The notes under the pieces: model-generated
Database searches by the model: none
The model's input: the letters and a program-made list of their open reading frames with translations, nothing else
Told to the model about the DNA's origin: nothing
Part shown: piece after piece, positions 7,807 through 15,995 of the stretch
Numbering within the stretch: the stretch's first letter is position 1
Layout: the number at the start of each line of letters is the position of its first letter
Translations under genes and position numbers: made by a program
DNA from: Methylophilaceae bacterium
Lineage (GTDB): Bacteria > Pseudomonadota > Gammaproteobacteria > Burkholderiales > Methylophilaceae
Reading direction: 5' to 3'
DNA: 46,007 nt
Assembly: GCA_025362115.1 (NCBI GenBank)
Contig: JANYIK010000072.1
Coordinates: forward strand, 1-46,007

Positions 7807-9485
7807 AAAAAACTCTTTCTATCCCGCTGATTTTGGCCGTTTTGTTGTCTTCGGTCAGCTTTTCAGCCCATGCCGCCAGCGACAAAAAAGCCTCACCGGA
7901 CGCATCACTGAGTGCCGAATTCATCTTTAAGTTCCTAGTCGGTGAAATTGCCGGTCAGCGCGGCGATATCAGCTCCGCCAGCGCGATACTCTACGACTTG
8001 GCGAAATCCACTGGCGATGCACGTTTAGCAGAACGAGCTACCCGAGCCGCGCTTTTCATCAAACAAGGCCCCATGGCGCTACAAGCAGCAACACTGTGGG
8101 CAGAGCTAGATCCGAGCGCAGCAGAGGCGAAGCAAATCGTAACGCAATTGCTGCTTGCCTCTGGCAAACTGGCTGACTTGCGTCCGCAGTTACAAAAATT
8201 GCTAGCCGACGAGCCTAATCGCGCCGCTGGATTTATGTACATTGCCGGGACCTTGTCTCGCAATCAGGATAAAGCACAGACCTTGCAACTGATACAGGAA
8301 TTAGCCAAACCCTACCCCAATCTGGCGGAGGCGCATTTTGCTGTGGCGCACGCCGCTTGGAGTGCGGGTAACGAACAACAGGCCTTGAGTGAACTCCAAG
8401 CCGCCGAAAAGGCCAAGCCGGGCTGGGAGATCGGCGCCTTACTACAAGGACAGGTTCTGCAAGCGCGCCCAACAGAGGCACTCCATTTTTATGAGACCTT
8501 TCTCGTAAAATATCCTGCCAGCCTCGAAGTCAAACTTGCTTACGCCAAATTGCTGGTGAGCGAGAAGCAAATGGACGCGGCGCGGGAACAATTTGAGCAA
8601 TTACTGGAAGCCAAGCCAGAAAGCCCGGACATCCATGTCGCGATTGGGTTGTTGAGCGTGCAGGCAGAGGATTTGAGCGGTGCCGAGAACCACTTCAAAC
8701 AAGCTTTGGAGTTGAATTACAAGGACGTGGATCAGATTCGTTTTTATCTGGCGCAAATTAGCGAACAGATGCAACAAGTCGAAGAATCCAAACAATGGTA
8801 TGGGTCCATCAACCCAGACAGTCGCTTCTACCTTGAAGGTCAGCTCAAAATGGCGGTGGGCGAGGCCAAAAATGGTTTACTCGAAGACGCACGCAACCGT
8901 CTACACAACATCCCTAACCTTAGCCCTGAGCAACAAGTATTAGCCATTCAGACAGAGGCATCGCTGTTATCACAAGCCAATCGCCATCAAGAAGCATTCG
9001 ACTTGCTGCAAAACGCCGTCGCCAATTACCCCAATAGCCCTGACATCGTCTACGACTACGCGATGGTATCTGAGCGCGTAAAACGCTTTGACATCATGGA
9101 ACATGAACTACGCAAACTGATGTTGATGAAGCCCGATTTCGCGCAAGCCTACAATGCCCTAGGTTACACCCTGGCGGAGCGCAACGAGCGGTTGGACGAG
9201 GCGCAGAAACTCATCGAAAAAGCACTGGCGCTTACCCCCGATGACCACTTCATCCTGGACAGCATGGGCTGGGTACAGTACCGCATGGGCAGGCTGGATC
9301 AGGCGCTGGAATTCATCCGCCGCGCTTACGGAAACCAGCCCGATCCGGAAATCGCTGCGCATCTAGGCGAAATTCTGTGGCAACAAGGCAAACATGAAGA
9401 GGCCATTAGCACCTGGGACGCAGCACTGCGCGACTATCCCGACAACGAAGTTCTCGTCAATACCGCGAAAAAATTCCATCCGTGA
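7803..9485 (+). CDS. Secreted tetratricopeptide-repeat protein
   Basis: A 560-residue protein with a clear signal peptide (MKKTLSIPLILAVLLSSVSF then AHA, cleavage near residue 25) followed by tandem TPR-type helical repeats along its whole length, clearest near the C terminus (AYNALGYTLAERNERLDEAQ, DSMGWVQYRMGRLDQALEF). It is the standard neighbour upstream of lolB in betaproteobacteria. It is probably periplasmic or outer-membrane attached, and a scaffold in envelope biogenesis is a reasonable inference, but no specific partner can be named. AGGAAA lies 5 nt before the ATG. Its stop overlaps the lolB start (TGATG). Confidence 0.85.
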   Translation: MKKTLSIPLILAVLLSSVSFSAHAASDKKASPDASLSAEFIFKFLVGEIAGQRGDISSASAILYDLAKSTGDARLAERATRAALFIKQGPMALQAATLWAELDPSAAEAKQIVTQLLLASGKLADLRPQLQKLLADEPNRAAGFMYIAGTLSRNQDKAQTLQLIQELAKPYPNLAEAHFAVAHAAWSAGNEQQALSELQAAEKAKPGWEIGALLQGQVLQARPTEALHFYETFLVKYPASLEVKLAYAKLLVSEKQMDAAREQFEQLLEAKPESPDIHVAIGLLSVQAEDLSGAENHFKQALELNYKDVDQIRFYLAQISEQMQQVEESKQWYGSINPDSRFYLEGQLKMAVGEAKNGLLEDARNRLHNIPNLSPEQQVLAIQTEASLLSQANRHQEAFDLLQNAVANYPNSPDIVYDYAMVSERVKRFDIMEHELRKLMLMKPDFAQAYNALGYTLAERNERLDEAQKLIEKALALTPDDHFILDSMGWVQYRMGRLDQALEFIRRAYGNQPDPEIAAHLGEILWQQGKHEEAISTWDAALRDYPDNEVLVNTAKKFHP

Positions 9486-10102
9486 TGCGTTTATGTTGTG
9501 TGCTATCAGCCTTGATTATGGCTGGATGTAGCCTCATGCCTGAACAGCCAGTGGTGGCCACGCCTATGGCTCCCGCCTCGCGTTATCACGAACATCTGGC
9601 ACAAGTCAGTAACATTCAAGTTTTTGCCATGCAAGGACGTATCGCTATACTCACGGAGAAAAAAGGGTTTTCTGGTTCCATCCATTGGCAGCACCACGTG
9701 AATGGCGACGATATTCAATTTTTCTCCCCTTTGGGCACGCAGCTCGGCGCTCTAAGCCAAGGCACTGATGGCGTAACGCTCACCACCAGCAAACAAAACA
9801 GCTTTCACGCCGACGATGCGGAAACGCTGACGCAGCAATTACTGGGTTGGAGCCTTCCGATGCAGGGCCTTCCTAACTGGATGTTAGGCCGCCCCAACAA
9901 TATGGAAACGGCAACCATGTCCTGGGATCAAGACGGTAAACTTACGCACCTTAGCGAACAAGGCTGGGACATTGAATACCCTCAATACATGACTGCGGAT
10001 GGATTTATGCTGCCGGGAAAAGTAGTGCTAAAAAGTGAGAAATTAGATTTGAAACTGGTCATCGAGCAATGGCAAACAGGAACTAAGGAAAGCTCTGAAT
10101 AG
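9485..10102 (+). CDS. lolB: Outer-membrane lipoprotein insertion protein LolB
   Basis: LolB accepts lipoproteins from LolA in the periplasm and inserts them in the outer membrane. The protein is itself a lipoprotein: MRLCCVLSALIMAGCS gives a lipobox with Cys15 or so. The body shows family features such as FAMQGRIAILTEKKGFSGSI and WMLGRPN. At about 205 residues it has the normal length. The ATG at 9485 overlaps the TPR stop by one base; a GTG one codon upstream is possible. It is followed after one base by ispE, the classical lolB-ispE-prs order. Confidence 0.92.
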   Translation: MRLCCVLSALIMAGCSLMPEQPVVATPMAPASRYHEHLAQVSNIQVFAMQGRIAILTEKKGFSGSIHWQHHVNGDDIQFFSPLGTQLGALSQGTDGVTLTTSKQNSFHADDAETLTQQLLGWSLPMQGLPNWMLGRPNNMETATMSWDQDGKLTHLSEQGWDIEYPQYMTADGFMLPGKVVLKSEKLDLKLVIEQWQTGTKESSE

Positions 10103-10103
10103 C

Positions 10104-10934
10104 ATGGCTGCTTTTGCCTCTCCAGCCAAAATCAATCTATTCCTGCACATCACTGGTCGCCGCGCAGACGGTTACCATGAGTTGCAAAGTGTGTTTCGCT
10201 TGCTGGATTTCGGCGACACCGTTCATATAGACGTACGCCAAGATGGCCAGATAAGGCGCATCCAAGATATAGCCGGTGTACCCGAAGAACATGACCTCAC
10301 CATACGCGCCGCCAAGCTTTTACAAACCAACACCGGTTGCGGTTTGGGCGCTGACATCCACGTAGAAAAGCGCATCCCTATGGGTGGTGGATTGGGCGGT
10401 GGCAGCTCCAACGCAGCCACCGTGTTGCTGGCGCTGAATCGCTTGTGGAACGTAAATCTTAAGCGCACGGAACTGTTGGCATTAGGCTTAAAATTGGGCG
10501 CAGATGTTCCGATATTTGTCTTCGGCGAAAATGCTTGGGCAGAAGGAATCGGTGAACAACTACACGCAATCGCGCTGAAACCGGCGCACTACGTCGTACT
10601 CACGCCGCCCGCCAAGGTTTCCACCGCCGCCGTCTTCGCTCATCAGGATTTGACAAGAGACACGTTACCCGCCAAAATGTCGGCCTTTTGTGAAGGCTAT
10701 GGCTGTAACGATTTGCAGCCTTTGGTGTGCCGCCTTTATCCTGAAGTTGCTAATTGCCTAGACTGGTTGCACCAGTTTGGCGATGCCAGAATGTCAGGTT
10801 CGGGCGCAAGCGTGTTTGTAGCTGTTGACTCCCTGCAAACCGCACAGAAAATACTGGCAGCCAAACCCGCAAAGTTTAGCGGCTTTGTAGCCAGCGGATT
10901 GGCGAAGCATCCGCACTATAGTTTTGCCGACTGA
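10104..10934 (+). CDS. ispE: 4-diphosphocytidyl-2-C-methyl-D-erythritol kinase
   Basis: IspE phosphorylates CDP-methylerythritol at the 2-hydroxyl in the MEP route to isoprenoid precursors. The GHMP-kinase motifs are present: FASPAKINLFLHI at the N terminus (substrate lysine), the phosphate-binding loop PMGGGLGGGSSNAA near residue 95, and the C-terminal MSGSGASVFVAV. Length 276 fits. It begins one base after lolB and is followed by tRNA-Gln, so the mRNA may be processed at the tRNA. Confidence 0.95.
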   Translation: MAAFASPAKINLFLHITGRRADGYHELQSVFRLLDFGDTVHIDVRQDGQIRRIQDIAGVPEEHDLTIRAAKLLQTNTGCGLGADIHVEKRIPMGGGLGGGSSNAATVLLALNRLWNVNLKRTELLALGLKLGADVPIFVFGENAWAEGIGEQLHAIALKPAHYVVLTPPAKVSTAAVFAHQDLTRDTLPAKMSAFCEGYGCNDLQPLVCRLYPEVANCLDWLHQFGDARMSGSGASVFVAVDSLQTAQKILAAKPAKFSGFVASGLAKHPHYSFAD

Positions 10935-10952
10935 ATGTAGTAAAAGTTAAAT

Positions 10953-11029
10953 TGGGGAGTCGCCAAGCTGGTTAAGGCACTGGGTTTTGATCCCAGCATT
11001 CGAAGGTTCGAATCCTTCCTCCCCAGCCA
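10953..11029 (+). tRNA. tRNA-Gln (anticodon TTG)
   Basis: A complete cloverleaf. The acceptor stem TGGGGAG pairs with CTCCCCA and is followed by discriminator G and an encoded CCA (11027-11029). The anticodon arm CTGGG-TTTTGAT-CCCAG puts TTG at 10987-10989, and the T arm contains GGTTCGAATCC. A U1-A72 terminal pair is a known glutaminyl-tRNA identity element. It lies between ispE and prs, the usual betaproteobacterial place. Confidence 0.97.
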
Positions 11030-11037
11030 AATAATAA

Positions 11038-11078
11038 AAAAGCGTGTAGAGTCAAATAGCTACACGCTTTTGTTTTTT
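11038..11078 (+). terminator. Rho-independent terminator after tRNA-Gln
   Basis: A 12-bp stem AAAAGCGTGTAG (11038-11049) and CTACACGCTTTT (11060-11071), with a 10-nt loop, is followed by GTTTTTTC. It would end transcripts coming from lolB-ispE-tRNA and isolate or attenuate prs, whose start is only 26 nt further on. Confidence 0.85.
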
Positions 11079-11103
11079 CACCTTTTTAGAAAGGAAGCGG
11101 CGC

Positions 11104-12054
11104 GTGGCTAAAGGAGAAATCATGGTGTTCACTGGCAACGCCAATCCCACGCTGGCAGCCGAGGTGGTATCACACCTTGGCATCCCTTTAGGCAAGGCCA
11201 CCGTAGGCCGTTTTAGCGACGGCGAGGTGATGATAGAAATATTGGAAAACGTGCGCGGTAAAGACGTGTTCGTGCTGCAATCCACCTGTGCCCCCAACAA
11301 CGACACGCTGATGGAAGTGCTGGTGATGGTAGACGCACTGCGCCGCTCCTCTGCTGGACGTATCACCGCCGCCATTCCTTATCTTGGTTATGCACGGCAA
11401 GACCGCCGTCCACGTTCAGCGCGCGTGGCGATTACCGCCAAAGTGGTGGCGAATATGCTGACCTCGGTAGGTGTGGACAGATTGTTAACGATGGATTTGC
11501 ACTCTGACCAGATTCAGGGCTTTTTTGATATTCCGGTAGATAACATTTATGCGTCATCGGTGTTGCTGGAAGATGTTACTAAACGCAATTACCCCGATGT
11601 GGTCGTGGTGTCACCCGATGTCGGCGGCGTAGTACGCGCAAGGGCACTAGCCAAGCAACTGAGTTCTGACTTGGCGATTATAGACAAGCGTCGCCCCAAG
11701 CCCAACGAAGCCAAGGTGATGAACATCATTGGTGAAGTCGAAGGTCGCACTTGTATCATCATGGATGACATGGTGGACACCGCCAATACACTGTGCGAAG
11801 CGGCGTTAGCACTGAAAGAACAGGGAGCCGCCAAGGTAGTGGCCTACTGTACCCATCCGGTTTTATCCGGGAAAGCGATTGAGCGTGTGAATAACTCCGC
11901 GCTGGATGAATTGGTCGTGACCAACACCATTCCGCTGAATAATGATGCTGCTGGTTGCAAAAAAATACGCCAGCTTTCCGTGGGTAAGTTGATGGCGGAA
12001 ACCATACGCCGCATTAGCCACGAGGATTCGGTCAGCTCGTTATTTATCGAGTAA
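11104..12054 (+). CDS. prs: Ribose-phosphate pyrophosphokinase
   Basis: Makes PRPP from ribose 5-phosphate and ATP for nucleotide, histidine and tryptophan synthesis. The 316-residue length and motifs are diagnostic: VGRFSDGEVMIEI, YLGYARQDRRPRSARVAITAK (ATP loop), VDLH-type MDLHSDQIQGFFDIPVDN, and the PRPP loop IIMDDMVDTANTL. The GTG at 11104 is preferred, with AAGGAAG 8 nt upstream, and gives MAKGEIMVFTG, matching betaproteobacterial homologues. An ATG at 11122 is the alternative. A strong terminator stands just upstream, so prs needs readthrough or its own promoter. Confidence 0.96.
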   Translation: MAKGEIMVFTGNANPTLAAEVVSHLGIPLGKATVGRFSDGEVMIEILENVRGKDVFVLQSTCAPNNDTLMEVLVMVDALRRSSAGRITAAIPYLGYARQDRRPRSARVAITAKVVANMLTSVGVDRLLTMDLHSDQIQGFFDIPVDNIYASSVLLEDVTKRNYPDVVVVSPDVGGVVRARALAKQLSSDLAIIDKRRPKPNEAKVMNIIGEVEGRTCIIMDDMVDTANTLCEAALALKEQGAAKVVAYCTHPVLSGKAIERVNNSALDELVVTNTIPLNNDAAGCKKIRQLSVGKLMAETIRRISHEDSVSSLFIE

Positions 12055-12145
12055 AAGAATTTTGCTGGATAGCATAAAAACTATAGAGCAAATGTAGTAA
12101 CCGTCTGGTCGCGGACGGGATTATTAACTTCAAGAGGGTTTTACC

Positions 12146-12781
12146 ATGCAAATCGAAATTAACGCCAAATCGCGCGAACTAAAGGGCACCGGAGCGAGCC
12201 GCCGCCTACGTCGTGCTGGCAACGTACCAGGCATCGTCTATGGTGCCGGCAAAGATGCCGTGACTATTGAACTGAGCCACAAAGAGTTGTTCCTGCAATT
12301 CCGCCACGAAGCTTTTCACGCTTCTATTCTCTCGCTGAATCTGGATGGCAAGGCAGAACAAGTGCTGCTGCGCGATTATCAAATGCACCCGGTGCGTACT
12401 GAAATCGCCCATATTGACTTTCAACGCGTGAGCCAAACCGAAAAGATCCATGTGAAAGTACCGTTCCACTTCACTAACGTAGAAACCTCACCAGGGGTCA
12501 AATTGAATGGCGGCATCGTCATGCACATCATGACCGAAGCCGAAGTGAGCTGCTTGCCTAAAGACCTGCCAGAATTCGTCGAGGTAGACATGGGTGAGAT
12601 TGACGTCGGACATTCTGTGCATTTGGCGCAAATCAAGCTACCCAAGGGCGTTGAGTTTGTGAAGCTGGTGCACGGTGATGATGCCGCTGTAGCCTCCATC
12701 GCCAAACCACGTGGCGCATTGATAGAGGAAGAAGAAGCGGCAGCTCCAGTCGTTGAAGCACCAGTCGCAGCAGCCGAGTAA
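12146..12781 (+). CDS. rplY: 50S ribosomal protein L25 (Ctc form)
   Basis: The long, two-domain CTC form of L25, 211 residues, binding 5S rRNA. The N-terminal domain (RELKGTGASRRLRRAGNVPGI, YGAGKDAVTIEL) is the L25 fold. The second domain (VPFHFTNVETSPGVKLNGGI, LPEFVEVDMGEIDVGHSVHL) is the TL5/CTC extension, and an acidic Ala-Glu tail ends the protein. AAGAGGG precedes the ATG. It follows prs as in most betaproteobacteria, with a 90-nt gap that includes a small CCGTC/GACGG stem. Confidence 0.95.
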   Translation: MQIEINAKSRELKGTGASRRLRRAGNVPGIVYGAGKDAVTIELSHKELFLQFRHEAFHASILSLNLDGKAEQVLLRDYQMHPVRTEIAHIDFQRVSQTEKIHVKVPFHFTNVETSPGVKLNGGIVMHIMTEAEVSCLPKDLPEFVEVDMGEIDVGHSVHLAQIKLPKGVEFVKLVHGDDAAVASIAKPRGALIEEEEAAAPVVEAPVAAAE

Positions 12782-12804
12782 TCCGCTAGCAGGCTTGTTA
12801 CAAT

Positions 12805-12840
12805 ACGCGCGTTCTGGGCAACCGGGACGCGCGTTTTTAT
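12805..12840 (+). terminator. Rho-independent terminator between rplY and pth
   Basis: Arms ACGCGCG (12805-12811) and CGCGCGT (12828-12834) flank a 16-nt loop and are followed directly by TTTTATTTT. The GC-rich stem with U tract fits an intrinsic terminator, probably partial because pth starts 13 nt later. Confidence 0.7.
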
Positions 12841-12852
12841 TTTGAGGTCGCT

Positions 12853-13425
12853 ATGGGCATAGAACTGATTGTGGGACTGGGCAATCCAGGCACTGAATAC
12901 GAAGCCACCCGCCACAACGCTGGCTTTTGGTGGGTAGAGTCCGTCGCTCGTGCCAATAACGTACAACTCTCGCAGGAAAGCAAATTTTTTGGCCGCGTGG
13001 CTCGTCTTAAATCGCCTGAAGCTTGGCTTCTTACCCCGACCACCTTTATGAACGCCAGCGGACAAGCGGTGGGTGCATTGGCGCGGTTTTATCGCATCGC
13101 GCCAGAAAGCATCCTGGTCGTCCACGACGAATTGGATTTGGAGGCCGGCATCGCTAAGCTGAAAAAAGGCGGTGGGAACGGCGGCCACAATGGCTTGAAA
13201 GATATTGCCGCACACTTAGGCAGCACCGATTTCTGGCGTTTGCGACTGGGCATAGGTCACCCCGGTGATGCCAAAGACGTGATCAATTACGTCCTACACA
13301 AGCCCTCGCGCGAAGAATTTAGTTTAATAGACTCCGCCATAAAAAATACTACCGGCTTGTTGCCACTGCTGCTAGCAGGTGACTTTGAAACGGCTATGCT
13401 CAAGCTACATACCAAGGTAAAATAA
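12853..13425 (+). CDS. pth: Peptidyl-tRNA hydrolase
   Basis: Cleaves the ester bond of peptidyl-tRNAs released by stalled ribosomes. The 190-residue protein has all family motifs: GLGNPGTEYEATRHNAGFWWV with the catalytic His near residue 20, TFMNASGQAV with the substrate Asn, VVHDELDLEAG with the catalytic Asp near residue 95, and GGNGGHNGLKDI. It completes the conserved prs-rplY-pth order. Confidence 0.96.
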   Translation: MGIELIVGLGNPGTEYEATRHNAGFWWVESVARANNVQLSQESKFFGRVARLKSPEAWLLTPTTFMNASGQAVGALARFYRIAPESILVVHDELDLEAGIAKLKKGGGNGGHNGLKDIAAHLGSTDFWRLRLGIGHPGDAKDVINYVLHKPSREEFSLIDSAIKNTTGLLPLLLAGDFETAMLKLHTKVK

Positions 13426-13453
13426 GCCCAACTTCTCAATTCAGGACACCATC

Positions 13454-13948
13454 ATGAGCGACCAAGACCAACCACACAGCGGCCTAAGCCTTGCAGAGAA
13501 ACTCCCCATTGCTTTCGTCATCATCGTCATTGTCGCGGCGCTCTATCACCTCACCTTCGTGGCAGGGCCGATAGAAAACAAGCCCGCAGCCAACGATGAT
13601 GCCTCTGTTACTGCTCGCATCAAACCCGTTGCCGAGGTGGTCATCGCCGCGGCTCCCGCCGCCGCCGGAGCCGCCCTCAGTGGCGAACAAATCGTCACTC
13701 AGGGCTGTAGTGCTTGCCACGGCACTGGCGCACTGGGCTCACCAAAAATAGGTGACGCTGCGGCTTGGGCACCCCGCATTGCGCAAGGGTACGAGACTTT
13801 GGTCAAACATGCTATTGAGGGTATCCGCTCTATGCCCGCGCGTGGTGGAAACGCTGCTTTGAGTGATGCCGAAGTGGCTGACGCGGTGGCCTATATGACC
13901 AACAAAGCTGGCGCAAATTTCAAAGCTCCCGCAGCCAAAGCGAAATAA
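13454..13948 (+). CDS. Membrane-anchored c5-type cytochrome c
   Basis: A 164-residue monohaem cytochrome. An uncleaved N-terminal helix (LPIAFVIIVIVAALYHLTFV, residues ~16-35) anchors it, followed by an Ala/Pro-rich linker and a c5-like haem domain. The haem-binding motif is CSACH near residue 85 and the probable axial Met lies in SMPARGG near residue 120. It has the form of c5 cytochromes that shuttle electrons to terminal oxidases. The gene stands between pth and apaH, about 28 and 19 nt from each; no oxidase genes are adjacent. Confidence 0.88.
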   Translation: MSDQDQPHSGLSLAEKLPIAFVIIVIVAALYHLTFVAGPIENKPAANDDASVTARIKPVAEVVIAAAPAAAGAALSGEQIVTQGCSACHGTGALGSPKIGDAAAWAPRIAQGYETLVKHAIEGIRSMPARGGNAALSDAEVADAVAYMTNKAGANFKAPAAKAK

Positions 13949-13967
13949 TTAACCTCAGGATCCTTGC

Positions 13968-14792
13968 ATGAACACCTACGCCATTGGTGACGTGCAGGGT
14001 TGCTTCACTTCCTTTCTTAATCTGTTAGACCGCGTCGCCTTTAACCCGCAACAGGACAGATTGTGGCTGGTAGGTGACCTCATCAATCGCGGCCCAGATT
14101 CGCTCAAGATGTTGCGCTGGGTGAAGGCGCACCAAAATTCCATTATCACCGTACTCGGCAACCACGATCTGCATGCCATTGCAGTATATGAAGGCTTCGT
14201 CGCCAAACATCGCTTCGACACCCTAGATGAGTTACTGGTAGCGCCTGACCGCCAAGAACTTTTTGATTGGTTGAGAAACCAGAAATTGGCTCACGCCCAA
14301 GAATATAACTTGATGGTTCACGCCGGGGTGTTACCACAGTGGGATGCGGCGCAAACCCTAGCACTGGCGAGCGAGGTGGAAACCGCTTTGCGCGCCTCCA
14401 ATTATCGCGAGTTTCTGGCAAATATGTACGGCGATCTTCCTAACGCTTGGCACGACGACTTACAAGGCATGGACAGGTTGCGCGTCATCACCAATGCGTT
14501 GACTCGACTAAGAATTTGCACCCCGCAAGGCCAGATGCAATTCAAGTTCAAGGGAGAAGTTCAAGACATCCCGAGGGGCTACATGCCTTGGTTTGAAGTG
14601 GAAAATCGCAGAAGCCAAGACAGCCACATTATATTCGGCCATTGGTCGGCCTTGGGCTTAGTGTTACGAGATAATCTAACAGCGCTGGATACTGGTTGCC
14701 TGTGGGGAAATACGCTTACGGCCCTGCGCTTAGCTGACCGCCAGGTGTTTGCAGTGCCGCGCGCACCGGAAGACGCAATAGCTCTGCAATAG
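13968..14792 (+). CDS. apaH: Symmetrical bis(5'-nucleosyl)-tetraphosphatase ApaH
   Basis: Hydrolyses Ap4A to two ADP and removes Np4 caps from RNA. The calcineurin-type metallophosphatase motifs are intact: GDVQGC, GDLINRGPDSL, GNHDLH, and the C-terminal DTGCLWGNTLTAL. At 274 residues it matches E. coli ApaH (280). The last 77 nt overlap the 3' end of the convergent plsC-like gene in a different frame. Confidence 0.95.
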   Translation: MNTYAIGDVQGCFTSFLNLLDRVAFNPQQDRLWLVGDLINRGPDSLKMLRWVKAHQNSIITVLGNHDLHAIAVYEGFVAKHRFDTLDELLVAPDRQELFDWLRNQKLAHAQEYNLMVHAGVLPQWDAAQTLALASEVETALRASNYREFLANMYGDLPNAWHDDLQGMDRLRVITNALTRLRICTPQGQMQFKFKGEVQDIPRGYMPWFEVENRRSQDSHIIFGHWSALGLVLRDNLTALDTGCLWGNTLTALRLADRQVFAVPRAPEDAIALQ

Positions 14793-15522
14793 CGCTTTCA
14801 GCACGGCGCGCCAAAACACGTCTATCCTTGCCTTGTGTAGGGATAGGCAACAAAAATATCAATTCGGCCGCAATTTCTGGCTGCTTCACCATCGCCAACA
14901 TGGATTCCCACAGGGTAATATCACTCCAGTAGGCCACGTCCACATTAACGCCACCATCCGACAAAGGATAACGAAGTGCCATTGGACGTATTAGTACCTC
15001 TGCGTCCACCGCCGCCTGCAACAGGCTACTGCGAAACGGCACCATAAAGCTGCCGTCGGTAGTTGTGCCTTCAGGAAACACGCATAACGAGTCGCCGTCC
15101 GCCAAAACTTGTATCGCTTCGCCCGACACACGCAAGGTGTCCTGTTTGCGTGCACGTTGAATAAAAATCACGCCGCCCTGTTTTGACAACCAACCTATGA
15201 ATGGCCAACTACGTACTTCAGACTTGGCCACAAAACGTGGAGAAAGCAGAGAGTTCACCAGCCACACATCCAGCCAAGAGATGTGGTTAGACACGAACAT
15301 CGCTGGCGGCGTCCCTGCCGGCGGCATAGCGCCAGAGACACGCAGCTTGACATTGAGTATGAGCAGAATGGTATTAGACCAGTGCTTTACCAGCTTATCA
15401 CGGCGCTTTTTGCCCAAAAATGGCAGCCAGAAAGTGGCCAATAACATACCCCAAAGCACATGGACAAACAGGCGCAGCAAGCGCCAGACTTGGACTGGTT
15501 TGGAATTCAAAGCGACTTGCAA
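14716..15522 (-). CDS. plsC: 1-acyl-sn-glycerol-3-phosphate acyltransferase
   Basis: A membrane acyltransferase of 268 residues that forms phosphatidic acid. The N-terminal hydrophobic segment (LLRLFVHVLWGMLLATFWL) is followed by the catalytic block NHISWLDVW (the H-x4-D motif) near residue 79, then FIQRARK, and the substrate block FPEGTTTDGS near residue 150. The C-terminal ~25 residues are encoded opposite the end of apaH. The paralogue could instead act on other acyl acceptors such as ornithine lipids; the PlsC assignment is by motif only. Confidence 0.87.
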   Translation of the reverse strand: MQVALNSKPVQVWRLLRLFVHVLWGMLLATFWLPFLGKKRRDKLVKHWSNTILLILNVKLRVSGAMPPAGTPPAMFVSNHISWLDVWLVNSLLSPRFVAKSEVRSWPFIGWLSKQGGVIFIQRARKQDTLRVSGEAIQVLADGDSLCVFPEGTTTDGSFMVPFRSSLLQAAVDAEVLIRPMALRYPLSDGGVNVDVAYWSDITLWESMLAMVKQPEIAAELIFLLPIPTQGKDRRVLARRAESAIAELLRLPVRAALQTPGGQLSAGP

Positions 15523-15975
15523 TTAGTGCGTAACTCTTGTGGTGCCGCCACTTTCCAACAAACGCACACGATCTCCGGCATGGAACTGCTCATCGGCCTC
15601 TTGCACTATGGCGATCAGACTACCGTTATCCAGTTTCACAGTGATTTCTAAACCATCTTTTTTAGTGAGTTCTTCTTCGGCCATTTTGCCCGCTAGCGCC
15701 CCTGCCACCGCACCAATCACAGTGGCCAGATTTTTACCCTTACCACCACCCACTGCATTACCGGCAACACCGCCCACTACACCACCAGCCACGGCACCAA
15801 TAGTGCCTTCTGTCCCTTCAATCTGTACCTGGCGCACGCTTTCTACTATGCCAGTTTTAACCACTTGCGCCTGACGTGTTTCATCGCGCTTATATACGCT
15901 ACCGGAATTGCTGCTGGCGCAACCCACTAGTACTAAAGCCATGGTCAGAGCCATCCATAATTGTTTCAACTGCAT
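15523..15975 (-). CDS. Glycine-zipper outer-membrane lipoprotein (SlyB/Pcp-like)
   Basis: A 150-residue lipoprotein. The signal and lipobox MALTMALVLVGCASS place the acylated Cys at about residue 19. The core EGTIGAVAGGVVGGVAGNAV and VIGAVAGALAGKMAEE is a glycine-zipper 2TM domain, as in SlyB/Pcp17. The C terminus (GDRVRLLESGGTTRV) is a small beta domain. Such proteins stabilise the outer membrane under stress. It starts one base after plsC ends on the same strand and may be cotranscribed with the kinase gene upstream. Confidence 0.85.
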   Translation of the reverse strand: MQLKQLWMALTMALVLVGCASSNSGSVYKRDETRQAQVVKTGIVESVRQVQIEGTEGTIGAVAGGVVGGVAGNAVGGGKGKNLATVIGAVAGALAGKMAEEELTKKDGLEITVKLDNGSLIAIVQEADEQFHAGDRVRLLESGGTTRVTH

Positions 15976-15995
15976 GCCACGTTCTCCTAAAAAAT

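Noticed and set aside
11683..11800. PRPP loop of Prs reads DDMVDTANTL instead of the more common DDMVDTAGTL
   Set aside because: I believe this substitution is usual among betaproteobacterial Prs proteins, so it is not evidence of altered function.
12421..13215. Long (264-codon) minus-strand frame across rplY and pth
   Set aside because: Both plus-strand genes have full family motifs. The minus frame is low-complexity Ser/Thr-rich, as expected from an antisense shadow.
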